Part shown: positions 20,366 through 34,800 of the stretch, one piece after another
How positions within the stretch are numbered: position 1 is the first letter of the stretch
How the letters are laid out: each line of letters opens with the position of its first letter
Assembly (NCBI GenBank): GCA_018697195.1
Contig: CM031858.1
Coordinates: 86,673,604 to 86,737,603 of the forward strand
Source of the DNA: Certhia americana
Taxonomy: Eukaryota; Chordata; Aves; Passeriformes; Certhiidae
Direction of reading: 5' to 3'
DNA length: 64,000 nt
Notes under the pieces: model-generated
The model's input: the letters and a program-made list of their open reading frames with translations, nothing else
What the model was told of the DNA's origin: nothing
Database searches by the model: none
Made by a program: the position numbers and the translations under genes

Positions 20366-21479
20366 GTTTTCCTGGATTAATCAATTCCATATTGACAGTA
20401 GCCAGCACATTATGAAAGGAATCTTCATAATGTATTTAAAGTAATTAGCATGCATACACCCCTTTATGTGACTGCTAATGGATACTATGCTTTAAATGTA
20501 ATTTTTTCTGTTTAACTATAGAAGGCAATAATAAGAGCATAGTTAAAGTCAGATTTCAAACCTATCAATACATTTTTGTGGCTCAAAAAGAAAGGAATTT
20601 ATCTACCTGTAATTTTACTGTGTGTTGCAGAACATCTGGTGAACAGCTGCTTTCTAAAGACAAATTTATTCAGATAGTCTCACTGAATAGCTTTAGGTTC
20701 TGTCTAGCAACAAATGGCAGAAACAATCTTATTATGGTTCATACCCCACAACAGCCAGCATGTCTCTTCTTTTTATTGTTTTCTTTTTTAAGTATTTAGC
20801 ACCCAAAACTATGTAGTGGGCATGTTTCCTGGGCATCCTCACAGCATTATCCCTTGCAGTCCTGCTGCCTCTTAAAGCTACTCTGAGACCCATTTGCAAA
20901 ATGGATTGTTTCTAATTAAGAGCCTACGTTCCCTTTGGTTGCTTGCCATGAAGGGAAACAGCAGGTCACAAGTTACGTGCAAAATTGGTAATAAGCCCAT
21001 GCAAAGGAAATAAGTACACTTGCAGCATGCTGTTTCTGGAATGTTCCTCAGCACTTGCACATCATGTCTTCAGAGCTCTGAGGAAAAAACATTGGGTGAG
21101 GGATGCTCAAGGATACCTTGGCACACTTGTTCTGTCATTTGCACCATTTCTTTAAAATGAATGAAAACCTGAAGAATACTCTCAAAAAATCTCTTCCCCT
21201 TTTAGACCTCCTGTGTACTTTATACTGACTTTGAAGACAGAGGTCTATTTTCTAGAAAAGTTTGGTACAGGAGACATGAGCACTTGGCAGCCTCTCTCCC
21301 TGCTGATGTTTTCATCACAGACATGAGAGCAGCAGTAGTTCCATGGAACTGATAGTTGAAATGGGGAGAAAAAAGATGGAGGTGTAGTTTAAAATTGTAC
21401 CTGAAGTACTGTTTTGGGGAAATAAGACACCAGGTGAGCAGTCGATTAACAAAACAAATTTGTCAAGTTTCATCTCAAT

Positions 21480-21510
<31 letters not shown>

Positions 21511-24500
21511 ATACCCTGTTCCAGGCTGCTGGCATGAAGTAAATCAGGACACAGCAGAAGTAACTCAGATATTTTAATATTGCCATACAGAAAATTGATT
21601 AGTTTTCTGGAAAAATGAGACAAAGTCTTACAAAATAGGGGAAAAAAGCCCTCCAGAACTATCCTGTCTAACTCTCTACCCCACAGCAGTACCAATGTTT
21701 CCTGAACCTATCAGGAAAACCTATCTCCTAACCTAGAGACAGGCAGAACTCTATCTAGGCTGCTGTCATGTTTCCCAGAGATGCTGCAGCCTCCCAAACA
21801 AGTCTTTAGGAAGAATTGTTATCCTCCCAAGTGGGGTTGTGCAATGGCCACCAGACACTTTTATATTTTTATTCACTGTAGAGGTGCAGACAGTGCATAC
21901 CTCTAAGTATTTGAGGACTACTCTCCTTAGACTAAGAAACTCCAATTGTTTTCTCTTGGGCCATACCATCAAGGAAAAACACACAAGAAACTGCATTTGT
22001 GGAAGCTCTGGAAAGCTATACTTCACTCAATAAGACCTGCTATTTTGTGCTGTAAATCATCCATATGCTGCACTTGATGAGGTGAACACTTATATAAAGC
22101 CTGTTTCACATACAATCTGGCATGTATTGGCTCTGAATGTAAACATCTCTTTAAACAGGTTCATATTCTAATATACAGATGATCTGCAGGTCTATTGTAG
22201 CTTTTGTTAGGATATGTTGAAAAAATGGCCAGTTTGTCTTATGAAGTAGGAAATAAAAAAACTACATATAGTTCTTTATGTGCCAGACCTCCAAAGGTAT
22301 GGAAGTGTTGTAAATACTTTGTAGATTCTGTGCCAGATTCTTTTGTTGAATCTTCCCGTGTGTAGCAATGTAATGATAAGGCCAAAAGAACTTCAGATTC
22401 AGTTGTTTTAATACTTTATTGTTTTGAATGCTACCTTAAGAAATTAAGGCAATTAGACATCAGAAGAAACAATCAATTAATAGAAAGACTACAAAATATG
22501 CACACAAAAATCACAGTCCATTTTGACTAACTTCTAGACAGTACTTCAGTCAAGAGGGTGTTGTAAGCTCCTTCACCCTAAAGTATGAACTGCATGATGA
22601 AGAATGATGATCACTTCCACAGAAGGCTATTAATGCCAAATGACAGTCAAAATTTTCCCTATTTCTTTTTGGTACACTTATGGCTGAATAACTGATATAA
22701 AGTATCACCTCAATTTTTTTTCTTATTTCTCTTAGGAATCAGACTCCATAGTTACACAACAAATGTTTTAGGGTTTTTTTTCCAATGGTTTAAATTCCCT
22801 TTTACCTCTCTGGTGAAAGATTATTGAGAATTAAGAGATGTCAGTGTATATGAGTGATATGAATAATAAGTCTTCAGTTCTGTAGTCAAGGCTGCAGCTG
22901 AAGAGGTTTGAAGAAAAATGGTATGAGATGTTATGAGGGAAATATGTCCTTCTTTACTGTAATTCTGTGTGGGTGTAACGTCCAAAATATTTTCCAAGAT
23001 GGATTACATTTTAAAATTTTTTTTTAATTTTACTTTTGTCTAAAGTAAATAGGGGATATAAAACAGAACTAGGAACACCTTTAACAGTCTACTGGAGTAA
23101 AAAGAAGAAAGGTCCTCCTGACTTTCAGCTTGACCTTGGAGACTCATATTTAACTTAGAATCAAATAAGATTGCACAGCAGATAAATATTTTCACTCTGC
23201 TGAAGGGAAGTTTTTCAAGCACATTAGCCTGCTTGAGAACTCTGCTGTTTGTACACACTGTCTCCTCTGCCATCCCACCAACAGCAGAGATAGAATGACA
23301 ACATTTTGAGCTCATAGCCACATATTTTTGTTGCTGTGACAAGTCCCATTTGGAAAGTCAGTGGTACAGCAAAATAGACCAAAGAACATATTTGCAAGAA
23401 GTGTTCATACAGAAGGCAACTCATTTCAGAGCTGCTTTGATCAAATTTTGGGCCTTAGGGCTGCTCCACTTCCTTTGCTGCATATGGTAAAGTCCATCGT
23501 GGGCCATTCTACTCTTGGCAGGTAGAGAGTCTAATTTTAAAAGTGCTAAAAAATGCATCTGAAAATACTGATTTTTGTGTGTTGAAAATAACATGAAGAG
23601 AAAAAGAGTATTTGTTGAGTCTCATAAGCGGTTAAATTAACATCAATAAAGCTTCATGCTCCTCAGGTGGCCCTAGTCACTTCTGTCTCCATATAGAATA
23701 TGGCCCAGATGCTCCCCACCACTCCATTGGATTGTGTTATCTTTAATAAAAATGTGCCATGATTAGAACCATCCTACTTCTATTTTCTTGAAATTGCCAT
23801 TCTTGCAGCAGTAAACCAAATCTTCTTTAAGGTCTTTTTTTGGAAGAAATATGTTTTCTTCTGTCATTATTTAGTTTATTTTAAAAGATTTTGTATTCTT
23901 CCTTTGTGTGTATGAAAAAGGGGTGAAAACCAGCAGCAGTTTACCACCAAAACGTGACAGATAACCCCTGTGTATTTCCTTTAATTCAGAATGTAAGAGA
24001 AGCTCAAGTGTACCCTGCCATCAGACAGACGTCGTAAGTCATCGTTTACCAGGTGTCACATTCATCAGTTTCTATCACAGACTTGATATTTTTTTTCAAT
24101 CATGATTAAAAAAAAGTCTTTTAAATAGCAAAGCTTAAATTATCCTTGCATTAGGAAGGCCCCTCTTCCTTCCTGGAAATGAAAAGACTAGAGGGACATA
24201 AAGAACAAGGCTCCATACCTAGCTGAGTTAGGGATGTTTTAAAAATTTTGAAAGTATTCAGACTTTTGAAGTTCAGTATGTAAGCCTTGGCTGTACTGAA
24301 GGAGAAGAAAGGCTTGCACGAGGCCAGTGGTAGGGCTTTCATTTTCATCTCCCTGCCTCCCTTCCCTGGCTATGTTTTGAAGTGGCTGTTTTAACCTGGT
24401 GCCAACAATATATTGTAGTTGTATCACCTTTCCTGGCAGTCTCCTCCCTGTGGCCTCTCGGTTCTTTACATGCAGGAGAATGTACAGCTGAAGAGCAGAT

Positions 24501-26734
24501 CAAACACATGACATTCCTTTGTATGATTTACACAACCAGCTTCATTGCAACAGAGATGCAGACAGATGTCTGCAGGAGGGAAATGTCTACTCAGGTGCAA
24601 TACAGATTTGGATGCCAGAAAGCTTGGGCCAAGGAAAGAGATAGATAGGATTCATCTTGAAATGTGTTGAGGAGTGCATATCTCACATATTGCAAGTTGC
24701 CCATCCCAAGGACATTTGGGTGGGGACGATAATTTTTTTGACTGAAGTATTCAAGAGAAGTGCTGAATTAGAAAATTTTTAACATATTAAATTAATTATT
24801 CAGTTTCAAGGAAAAAAAATCAATTTTTCTTCCCTACTACAGCTTCAAGCTGGCTTTGGTTTAAGGAGGGAAATGAAAGAGCACAAGAGCACTGTTATAC
24901 TTACAATGAGGGAGGTTTTTTTTGCAGGTCACCTTTTCTAGACACCCTGATTTTGTTTGAATATTAGAAAAACCTAAAACTGGGATTCAAAAGAGCATAG
25001 TAAACAAACACACGGTGTAATCACAGGTGTAGTCCCTGTACTGAACATGTCCTCTATCATGAAATGGGTGTTTTCTGGGGTACCTCACCTTTATCACCTT
25101 AAATGATATGAAGCTGAATTCATACTCTTGTTACAAGGAGAAAATAAATGTTTCATAGAATCTGTTTAGGCCCATATTTTTGTTCAGAGAAGACAAAATT
25201 CTGGAATTTTTCCTGTGTCTAAAACACAAAACTTTTCCCATTACATATTTAATAACATATCAAGAAAACACTTCTTGGTACAAAGAATTCAGAGTTGTGA
25301 CTTCTACAAAATAAATGCAATCCCCAAAACTGCAAAACTGAAAATTATAAAATTACAGAGAACAAAACAAAAATTCCATGAAACATAAATTTTCCCTAGG
25401 GACAGATACCCAGAGGGGTAGGAATTGCTCATATAGAATGTGCATATTTATATTAAAAGATGCTTATACCTTAACATGAGGAAGCAAGTGGGATTTATAG
25501 TTGTTCGGCTGTTGGATTTTTTACATTTAGCATTAATCTGCCTCACTCATTTTCTCCATAGTAAAACTTCTGGATCAATCAGCTTTATTTTGCATTGCTG
25601 TTTTCAGCATTTTTGAACCCTCCATATTTCTCTCTCTGTGGACATCCGGGGGCAGGGGGGGGAATGGAACTGGAAAGCTGTTGTCTTTCCTTTATTTCAG
25701 ACATGGTTTTGTTCCTCCCTGGAGGGAATAGATTCAAAATACAGGAGATGTCTGCATTCCCTGAACCCACTGAGTAGACATATCTTTAGCATTTCTTCTT
25801 TCTCATCTGAAAAAGATGAATTTGCAACTTGGTGTTAGGCCAAGTCTAGTGTGCTACTTGGACCTTCCAGGCTCTGTAACTTCTGTCCTACATCAGCTTA
25901 GGAAAGGACCCTCAGACTTACCCTATGCCAAGGGATCTGCTTCTGCACTGCAGCTGACAGGAAAGCTGCAGGTTGTCTGTTTGCAGCCATGTAAAGATAC
26001 AGTTAAGCTTTGGGCTCTGTTGAAGTTCAGTTACACTTTTCCAGTCAGTTTCTCTGCTCTTCATTTGCTCAATGGGTGATTTTTTTTTTTTTTTTTTTAA
26101 TCTTTTATGTCCCACCATAATGGCACAGAGAAATATTTATCCTATTTTTTCAACTCACAGTTATAAAGTATGGAGTGTATTTTCTCCCTGTAACACATCA
26201 CACTGATGACAGAGCCAAGCTCTGAATGCAGAAATCAGGAATCCCAGGGCTGTCTTTAATACACATTTCTTTATTGTGCTTGGAGGGAGACCACAGAGCT
26301 GATCCTGTCTCTGCTGCAGTATCACTGGGAATTACAGGTAGCCATAACCTTTATCACTCTGAGTACATGTGAAATGTGGTATAGAATAAGAAATGTCACA
26401 TGGAGAGTTGGTTTTTCTGCCATAATTCTTATCTATATTGGTTCATTGAAATAGAAATAGATGAAAATTGATATTAATATTTCATGTTTCCAATATACAG
26501 GCTTATTATTCCTGCAATGATAAGGTGTTCCCTCTCTTTACTGGAAGGTATAACTTTAACAGCTGAAAGTCAAGAATTACAGGAGTTTGTTCCTTAAGAT
26601 AATTTTTTTTTACTACAGTAACCCTATAACTATTCAATATTACATCATGCTCATTTCATTGCTAAAGCTGAGAGCAATACTGCAATATGACTTTCAATTC
26701 CCCCTCTCTTTGAGGCATTTCAGGATTTGAGACC
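20366..26734. other. AT-rich DNA, no gene recognised
   Basis: Contains a (TG)n microsatellite (21484-21510) and a T19 homopolymer (26080-26098). Open frames are short (up to about 126 codons at 21695 to 21315, which crosses the TG repeat) and unrecognised. Confidence 0.5.
21484..21510. repeat. (TG)n microsatellite
   Basis: About 13 uninterrupted TG units. Confidence 0.95.
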
Positions 26735-26785
26735 TATATACATACATACATGTATGTGTGTATGTATGTGTATATATATATATAT
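26735..26785. repeat. (TA/CATA/TGTA)n compound microsatellite
   Basis: TATA, CATA, TGTA and TA units run together; the CATACATA and TATGTATG parts are partly self-complementary. Confidence 0.9.
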
Positions 26786-29700
26786 CCTCCCCAGGAATTT
26801 CATATAGTCTTTGCACTAAAAGTGAAAAGACTTACAAAATATTACACCAAAAGATATTTTTGGAAAAAGAGGTTGACTTATGTCCCCTATTATATACTCT
26901 CACAATATACAGAAGAGAGAAACAAATCTTTGATCATACTTCCAGATGAAATATTTTTGTTACTCTTTTGTTTTCCCATATAAAGTATTAATTGAACAAT
27001 GATGCTGTAAAAATGTGCATATGGAGACAGTTAGATCCACCCATGTTATTGTAAAGCAACTTGTTTGATGTTTCATATTGTTCAGCAGAAGAACATCATT
27101 AGAATATCCTGTCTGGCAAGAAAGGCTATCATGTTGAAAAGGAACCTTGGCCTCAGATTTTTTTTTAAATTTTCTCTTTATTTTCAGTCTGAATCTGAAA
27201 CTCCCCAAATATCCTGCTGAACTATGCATCATGCTGGATTCTGAAATCTCTGCAGTTGCATATGGACCAGACTGTCTGCACCCAGAGGGTGTTTCAGGCT
27301 CTGCTGCCACTTTTCCACAGCCTGCCCAGGGCCAGCTCAGCCCCCATGGCCCCAGCTCTTGTCCCAGTGATGCTGCAGCAGGCAGGGCTGGTCTTCAGCA
27401 TCCCACAGCCCTGCCACTCTTTCTCAGAGCAGATCACTTTATACAGATGCTTTGAATGCCTTTCTGACAGCATGAGACTAATACTCTGCTGAACTCCTTA
27501 GCTGGTTTGCCTCACACTGGAAAAAGCAGTAAAATTTTATGCTGTAAAGTTTTAATTGTTCTGTTGGGGTTTTCTTCCCAATCATTCGATGTAATTTAGA
27601 ATAGATGTTTTACCTCATCTACTCCATATGTTTATTAACCATTTTTACCTGCAATGAACTGTTTGCTGGGTGAGCGTGTTATGCCAATATTTTGGCAGAA
27701 GATAAGTCTTGTGGAAGCATCCAGAGGAGGCATTAATGAACTTAGCACTATGCTCCATTTGCAAATGAGCTCCCATGAGCTTGCTGGGAATTGCACCCTG
27801 AATATGGAAAATATACCGTGACTTGTTATTTAAATGTGGAATCTCAAATTGAAATTATTGAAGACAAGTACTATTTTAATGTTATATTGTAATCATTTTT
27901 ACAAAGCAGTTTCAAAAAAGGAAGGGCAGGGAGTAGAGGCACAGGAGGTTGAAGCCCACATTGCAGTTTTCCAAAGGTATTTATGGATTTTGGTGGTTAT
28001 CTACTAATTACTGCACTTGAGAAGGCTATCTTGTCTGTTGCTTACATAAATCAAATCATTCAGTCTAACAAACTGAGGGTAGTTTCTGAGATGGCTGAAC
28101 AACATAGTCACCAATGGTGTTTGACAGACAGTTTAACATTTATCCAGTTCTCTTAAGAGCCCCTTAATTTGGAGAAAGCAAAACAGGCTTGGTATGCTGA
28201 GCTAGAATATATACAATTTTGCCTGTCACCAGCAGAAATACCAACAACTGATGGTTAGTAAAAGCTCACAGAATTTTTATTGCTGATGATGAATTGAGAT
28301 GCTTGAATGTCATCTTTGATACTGGGCTCACGCAGCTCTGTGCCTGCACTATCTTGATGGCCACCGTGAGGCCGTCGTGTTTTAGCTCTCAGCTTGAGGC
28401 CAGGCTGTGTGAAAAAAACAAGCAAAATGCCTGTTTGTCTGGGGAAAAGGATGGTAACTGACACTGAATAGTTCTCTTATTACTGGGTTTGTGACAGACC
28501 TGTTTCCTCTTTAAATGGGGGGTGTTGACTGGGAAGCAATATTTCATGGTTGATGGTTAGAGGGTTGGTTAGAGCTTTCAGTAAGCAAATGGAAAATATC
28601 TGAATCAGAAGGAAATGAACGGCAATAAAAAAGAAATCCCACCACACCTTTCATTTGGGTAGTTGCTTACAGTACAACTGTACATGAAGGAGACTCTCTT
28701 CCAAGTACAAAATCCAGTGTCTTTCTTTCATAAAACCGCCAATCCTTAATAAGGCCTTACCCTGGCCTTGTTCAGTGCAGGAATAGATATAGGGGTATAA
28801 ACAGCAGCTAAAACAAACCATCTGGTGAAAAGGAGCTGCACTGCGTTGAAAGACAGCAATAGCACTTTGTCTTTTGAAGGCAAACAAGGTTTCCAGTTAG
28901 CCAAAAAGATGACATATCCTTGTCCTGATCACTGACTGTGATCAGTAGCTTTGGTCCCATTCAGTCACACATGAAAGGCCAAAAGTCCCTATGTTTTTTA
29001 ATCTATAAGCAGTTCTTTATAGCCTAGAAACACATTATTTTGCCCTACAAATCACTTATATTCCTTAGATCAGAGATCATTATTACAACGGCACTGCTAC
29101 GACAGCAGGGTATCAAACTTAAAACTCCTGCTGTTTTTAAACAGGAAATTGGCATCCAGCTCCTCACCCATCAGTTTATAATTTACAATTTTTCTTCTTT
29201 TAAGATTTTCAATATAACTTTAGAATTGAGGAGATCACTTTCTAATAAAATGGTCGTGGGTGCACCACTTGAGAGACATTGGTGTTAATGTGAAGTATGT
29301 GCCTAAATGTTTTACCTACCGTTCTGTAAACTTATCCCAGATCTTGGAACACTTCCTCACTGATGCCTAGATAATGCAATTATGATGGACTTTTTCCTTT
29401 GTAAAGACAGATTTCCAAATAAAAGTGGTGTTTTCTTCTCTTTTATAGTGGTCTTTAAAAACATGCTTTGATGCAAAATCTGGTAGACACTACACATCAT
29501 CTCAGAAAATGGTTTTTGTTGTGAGACTTCTTTGAAGACTCTCAGTGGCCTCTTCTGATATTAAAGTATGCCACTAGGAATATTAAATTACTGTCCCACC
29601 TGTTTCCTATACTGTGTTATGTACTCTAAAAGTGCTGCCAGAAACATGAACAGAGTTACTGTACTATCAATAAAAGGCCTTGAAATTATATTGTATTATA

Positions 29701-31818
29701 CACATAGATATTTTTTGATGCCTTTTTCTAGGCTATTATTGGAGATTTTTTGTTTGGTAAAGCAGAAAGGTAGTATAGCTGCATAGATCTGTGTGTTACA
29801 AACAGTGAAAATACACACGGGTAAAAGTTACAGCATTTCTCTATAGCACATTCTTTGTTCTTGGTGAACGCCAAGCCCTCTCAGTATGGAAGGGCAGTTT
29901 CTTACAGCCATCATGGCTGAATTGTTTTCATAAACATCATTCTGGGGCAAATGATTATTCTCGGGGTTAATCACCAAGTTGTGCCAAGTATTATCTGGTG
30001 TTTCACAATTTGCTTAGGTAGATTTCTGAACAACCATGAGTACTAATCCACAAAGCAGTGAACATGATAACATGTGATCCTGGTACCAAAGAGTATTTTC
30101 AATCAAATATTTATAAACTACTTTCTATTCTGCAAAGAAGAGATAGTGCAAGCTTTGCTTTTACTGAGATAATCCTGTTTTCTGGAAAAACTAATGAACT
30201 TTTTCATTTTAGCTCTCTGATGCTGCTCATTTCAGAAAGCTTTCAAGGTAAGGGCTCATCTCCTCCAGAGATTTTCCCAATATATTTTAGACAGCCCAAG
30301 TTTTGCTACTGATCACATCATGCAATTCTTCAGCTTACAACAAGATTGCACGTCTCTAAATATGAACTGAATCTGTCCCAGTGCTTAATTTTTATTGCTA
30401 TTAACAAGGCAAAATGAAGGAAAAACCCCCGAATAACCCATCCAAAACGCTGTCAACTATTGAAGTCTGAATGTCAAATGGAACCAGAATAAGTACTGCT
30501 GTTGCTACAGTAACACATTAACTGTAAAAAAATGTCTAGCCCTCTAAAAACTTAAGTACATCCATATGCAACAGCTTACATGTACATATGTGATTTAAAG
30601 GATTCTTGGTCTTTTCCCTGGTAAAATTATATGTCTCCAATTGGAGGCCTTTTATTATCTCTTAGTTTCACTAATGAAAAGCAAACATGCCAGGAAATGG
30701 CAAATAAATTGCCTTCACCACCAAGGCAATTATACCATTAAGAAGAGTATAACTAAGTACTAATTTAGGTCATGTAAGGTAAAAGCCAGACAGAAGTGAT
30801 GGCTATTCAGCTTTCCTGAAAATGTTTTGACTAGGGCAAAGATAGCCTAGGAAAATCTGTGTGGCAAGCATGTAAGATATTGTAGCAGATTAAGTTTGCC
30901 AGGCTCAAGAGCTTAGAGAATGAACAGAGAAAGCAGGAGAGAGGATAATTCTTAATCAGAAACCAAGGATGTGAGACAAAGCTAGAAGACCAAAAGCACA
31001 CAGTAATCTCTGATCTAACATGCCGGCTGGTCCCTCCAAGAGTCATCTTTCAGTCATTCCAGCAAAGGAGTTAATCTACCTGGGATCTTTTTCAAAGGAA
31101 GAATGGCTGTGGCTCATATACAATATGAGCATATAGCTCATATAGCATGTTTGCTATAAGGGTATCTAATATTGGAGTAACTGAAAAAGGAGGTTGCCAA
31201 GAGAATACAACTTTTTTTTCCTGCAAAATAAACACATGCTGTAAAAGCCCTATTCCACAGGAAATCCTATTCTTGGTCCAAAACAACTATTTTCTATACT
31301 TAGTCTTCTCTGGGTCAGGAATAGATTGTCTGAACTTTTCTACAGCTGAAAAATAAATGGCAGTAGGTGATACTTTCATTTTCGCACAAAATTTCAAAAT
31401 GCCTGATGCTTTGTGGTTTTCATTATCCAACTCAAGTCCTTCCCACTCAGGTCAGGATGGCCTGTCTGTGAGCCTGGAATCACTTAATGGTAATTACACA
31501 AGTGGTTGGGGTGCTCAATCAGGACTAATAGGCAGCAGGTTCGTGGCAACCTGGAGGCTTATGACACATGGAAATGCAGACTAGGCAAACAGCGCCACAG
31601 CAGGCATTCCAATGTTGTGGAGATGGATAAAAAGCATCCACATCTTCAATAGGATGTGATTATATGCCCCCTGCCCACATTATCATCATACACTCTATTT
31701 GCTGTGCTCTGCAGCATACTTATTTCTCATCTCTGTCCCATCCGTTATTCTCTCCTTTGCTAGAAAAGTTCTGTTCAATAGGTTTTTTCTTGCTGTCACA
31801 TTATTTCTACATATGCTG
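26786..31818. other. DNA without recognised genes; GC-raised patch and octamer motif
   Basis: The patch at about 27230-27440 is richer in GC than its surroundings and carries a 102-codon plus-strand frame (27147-27455) with no recognisable domain. A perfect palindromic octamer ATTTGCAAAT lies at 27757-27766. Short hairpins lie at 28925-28945 and 31112-31130. No repeat family recognised. Confidence 0.45.
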
Positions 31819-31834
31819 CTTCTTCTTCTTCTTC
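31819..31834. repeat. (CTT)n microsatellite
   Basis: Five CTT-type units in a pyrimidine-rich stretch. Confidence 0.7.
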
Positions 31835-34800
31835 CTCCATCCTTCTTCCATTCACTCCTCATCTGCTCCCTTCTGCATCATTTCCCCACTTCTCAGCTTT
31901 GTACTCCACCCACTGTGGAGGGGCAAGCCCAAAGCATGGTAAACACAACTCAGCCGACACCAAACCTGAGCCAAAAAGGCTGTGCCCAGGACCTTTGCTT
32001 CTGTAAACAGCTCCCTTCCAGACAACGCTTCCTAAGAGTAATGTTTTCCAAAGTTGCCCATAGATATATATTTCAAAGTCTGTATCTTATATTACTATGA
32101 ACTGGAAGTATTGAACTTGAAAAAAAACCCCAAAACAGTTTATTAAGTAGTTCTTCATTTGCGAGAGAGCTTTCAAAGGTACACAAACACAGTATCATGC
32201 AAAAGGTCATGTATATCTTCCGAAAATTATTTTGGCATGGGTTTGCATCCTTCTTGTGCTGAACAAAGGCTTTGTGCACCTTGGCCTTTTGCCTGTGTTT
32301 GATGATGCTGTACTGTGATTAGATTCCCATTCACAGGAAAACTGCACAAATTCACAGAATTACAAATCTGGCGCCTACTTATTTGCTGTAAATTTTTAGA
32401 TTATTTGGAGAGCTCTAAATTGTTCTTGATTATATCCTTCTCAGTTCTCCTTCCAAAAAGAGTGCCCACACCTACAGGTAATAACCAGAGCTTCTCCCCT
32501 CTCCCTGCCATGCAGCAATGGCACCGCTGGGAGGGACTGAACTAAAGAGATTAGTCAAAAGGGAATAACATATTTAAATCTATCAGAATTCCAGATGGGA
32601 CATTGCAATTTGTAGTGACACAGTGCCTGGGATCCTCTGTAGAGAAAGGCTTGCTTTGTTACTTAACAAAGTTCCTCCTAATGGAAGGCTGATGGATCAT
32701 AGCTACTTGACCAGGGTTTGAAGCTGCAATGATCAAAGTGCCTTTTGCCTCTCACATCCCACCCAACCTCCCCCTTTAGTAGGAGCACAAAGCAGTGAGG
32801 GTAGTACAGCCCCCAAACCTGTTAATACAAAAAAATACAACATGTGAACCTGTTTTATCAGGTTGTTCTTGTGCAACCTTCTCACTGGACACATGGAAGG
32901 AGGGAGGGAGGGAGGGAGGGAGGATACAACCCAGGCTGCTCTCACCCTTCCCCTACCAGCACCTGCAACTGATGCTGCAGTACCTGCTGCTTGCCCAAGA
33001 AAGCACTGCTACAGCTCCCCTCTAGCTCCTTTGAACTGAATAGGCTTGAAATGACAATATTTTAGAGGAAAAAATGTAGTCCAAGATTAGAACAGTTTTG
33101 TTCTCCTGTAAATTCTCACCAGACCTGTATGTAAGAGGAAAAGAATTTACAGTGATGAAATACTCTTGAGCTTTGACTTTGGAAACAAAGCACTCTGTCC
33201 TGAGTCACCTGTCCTTGCCTGATTTGATGCTTCCCTTCAAGCTCCTTGGTCCCAAAAATGAGAGACATCATAATGGAGGAGGGTATTTGTAGAGGGCTGG
33301 TGTGTTTTAAACAGCTGCTTTAGAGAAAAAAAAGAAAAATCCAGCCTGGAGATGATGTGGTTTTATTTAATGTTTTCAGAATAGTTTTAAGACTCTTTGG
33401 TCGAGAGATTTTTTCTTCTTTTTTTCATTTTTTCTTTCTAGCTGTGCAAGTGTCTTATGATTTTTGGCAGGTGTTCTGAGCTTGTTCTTTAGCACAAACT
33501 CTGGACAATGAGCGTGTGAGTTCAGAAGCATTTGCTTGTCTTAGCTGGGATCTCTGGCTTGCACCTCATTCCAGCACTGGTTTTGGTGCCATACAGAACT
33601 TGCTGGCTAGTTTGAAATGATGACACAGAAAACACTGTATGCTTAGTGGAGAGTCATTCCAAGTGTCCAGGCAGGAAAACTAGCCTGAAAAACTGATAGA
33701 ACCAGATCTAACCTGTGGCTAAATGCTCAGGGCCAGATCCTCGGGTAGATTAAATCATCATTAGGTCATTCATGTTAATGGAAGGATGTGCTGATTGACC
33801 TCCTCTAAAGATTTTAGCTGGCCTGTATATGTGCCTCTTGAAATTAAGAGGGCTTTCCAAGGAGTGATGTGATTTTGAGTCACTTGTTTGGTACATTTTT
33901 TTCTTTTATTCCATTTTACTCTGTCTTTCATCTACCAGGGCACAGTTGCCCTCATCACTGGCCCACTCAAAGATTATAATTTTCCCCTTTCCAAGTCTTG
34001 GATAATCAGTTATTAAGCAGCCACTGATACCAGGAAAGTATACATATAATTTAGAATCAAAAAGTAACTCTTTCTGGTGCAGCTCTTAGCACTGTTCTGT
34101 AAACGACATGAAGTTTAGGTCCCTTTCCCCCAGCCACTGCCTGGGCAGTTTAAGATCTTAATCACACAAGGTTTCAGCTACAGAAAACAACCAAACACAT
34201 TAGTGCTATTCAGGATGTTTGTTTTGGCTTCTCTTTGCAAAACAGGAAGGGAGATAAAAGAGGTCCAGTAGGTAATTCTTACAAACCATTCAGAAAATAA
34301 TGAATGCTCTCTGCGCATGGGAGGCCCCCAGCTTTCTGCTTTGTCATGGTGAGAAGGCAAAGGAAGGAACTGAATAGGAAAGCAACCTTGACAAAAACCT
34401 CATCTTCTCCACAATGCCTGATTAACGTCTGAAAACTGCTGCCATAAGACACTACTGAGTCTTCCAGAAATAGTATGGTTTCAGTATTATGACCAGACAG
34501 AATGAAAATACCCTTTAGTACTCTGTACTTCAGTGGAGCATTAAGCAGGCTTTTCTGCCTGCTGCATTTGAAATTTATTTCTGTCTAAAGTATTTGGTAG
34601 GGGCCTTCTCAAGAAATCAGTTTCATGGTATGATTCAGCCTGCCATAGAAATTTTTTATATTTCTATATTTTGATACACTTATATAATATTCATTTGCCA
34701 ACTAAGTAGCAGAACAGTATTCAGTCTTTATGTAAGACTTTTTATTCATATATTGAAACACTTTCCACATAAAATTTATGGATATAGAAACTGAAACGAA

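Noticed and set aside
27147..27492. Overlapping plus-strand frames in a GC-raised patch, considered as an exon
   Set aside because: No recognisable protein, and two frames are equally open; composition alone explains it.
31112..31130. Short hairpin GCTCATAT-ACA-ATATGAGC considered as a small RNA or terminator
   Set aside because: The stem is only 8 bp, too short for a microRNA precursor, with no supporting context. The same applies to 28925-28945.
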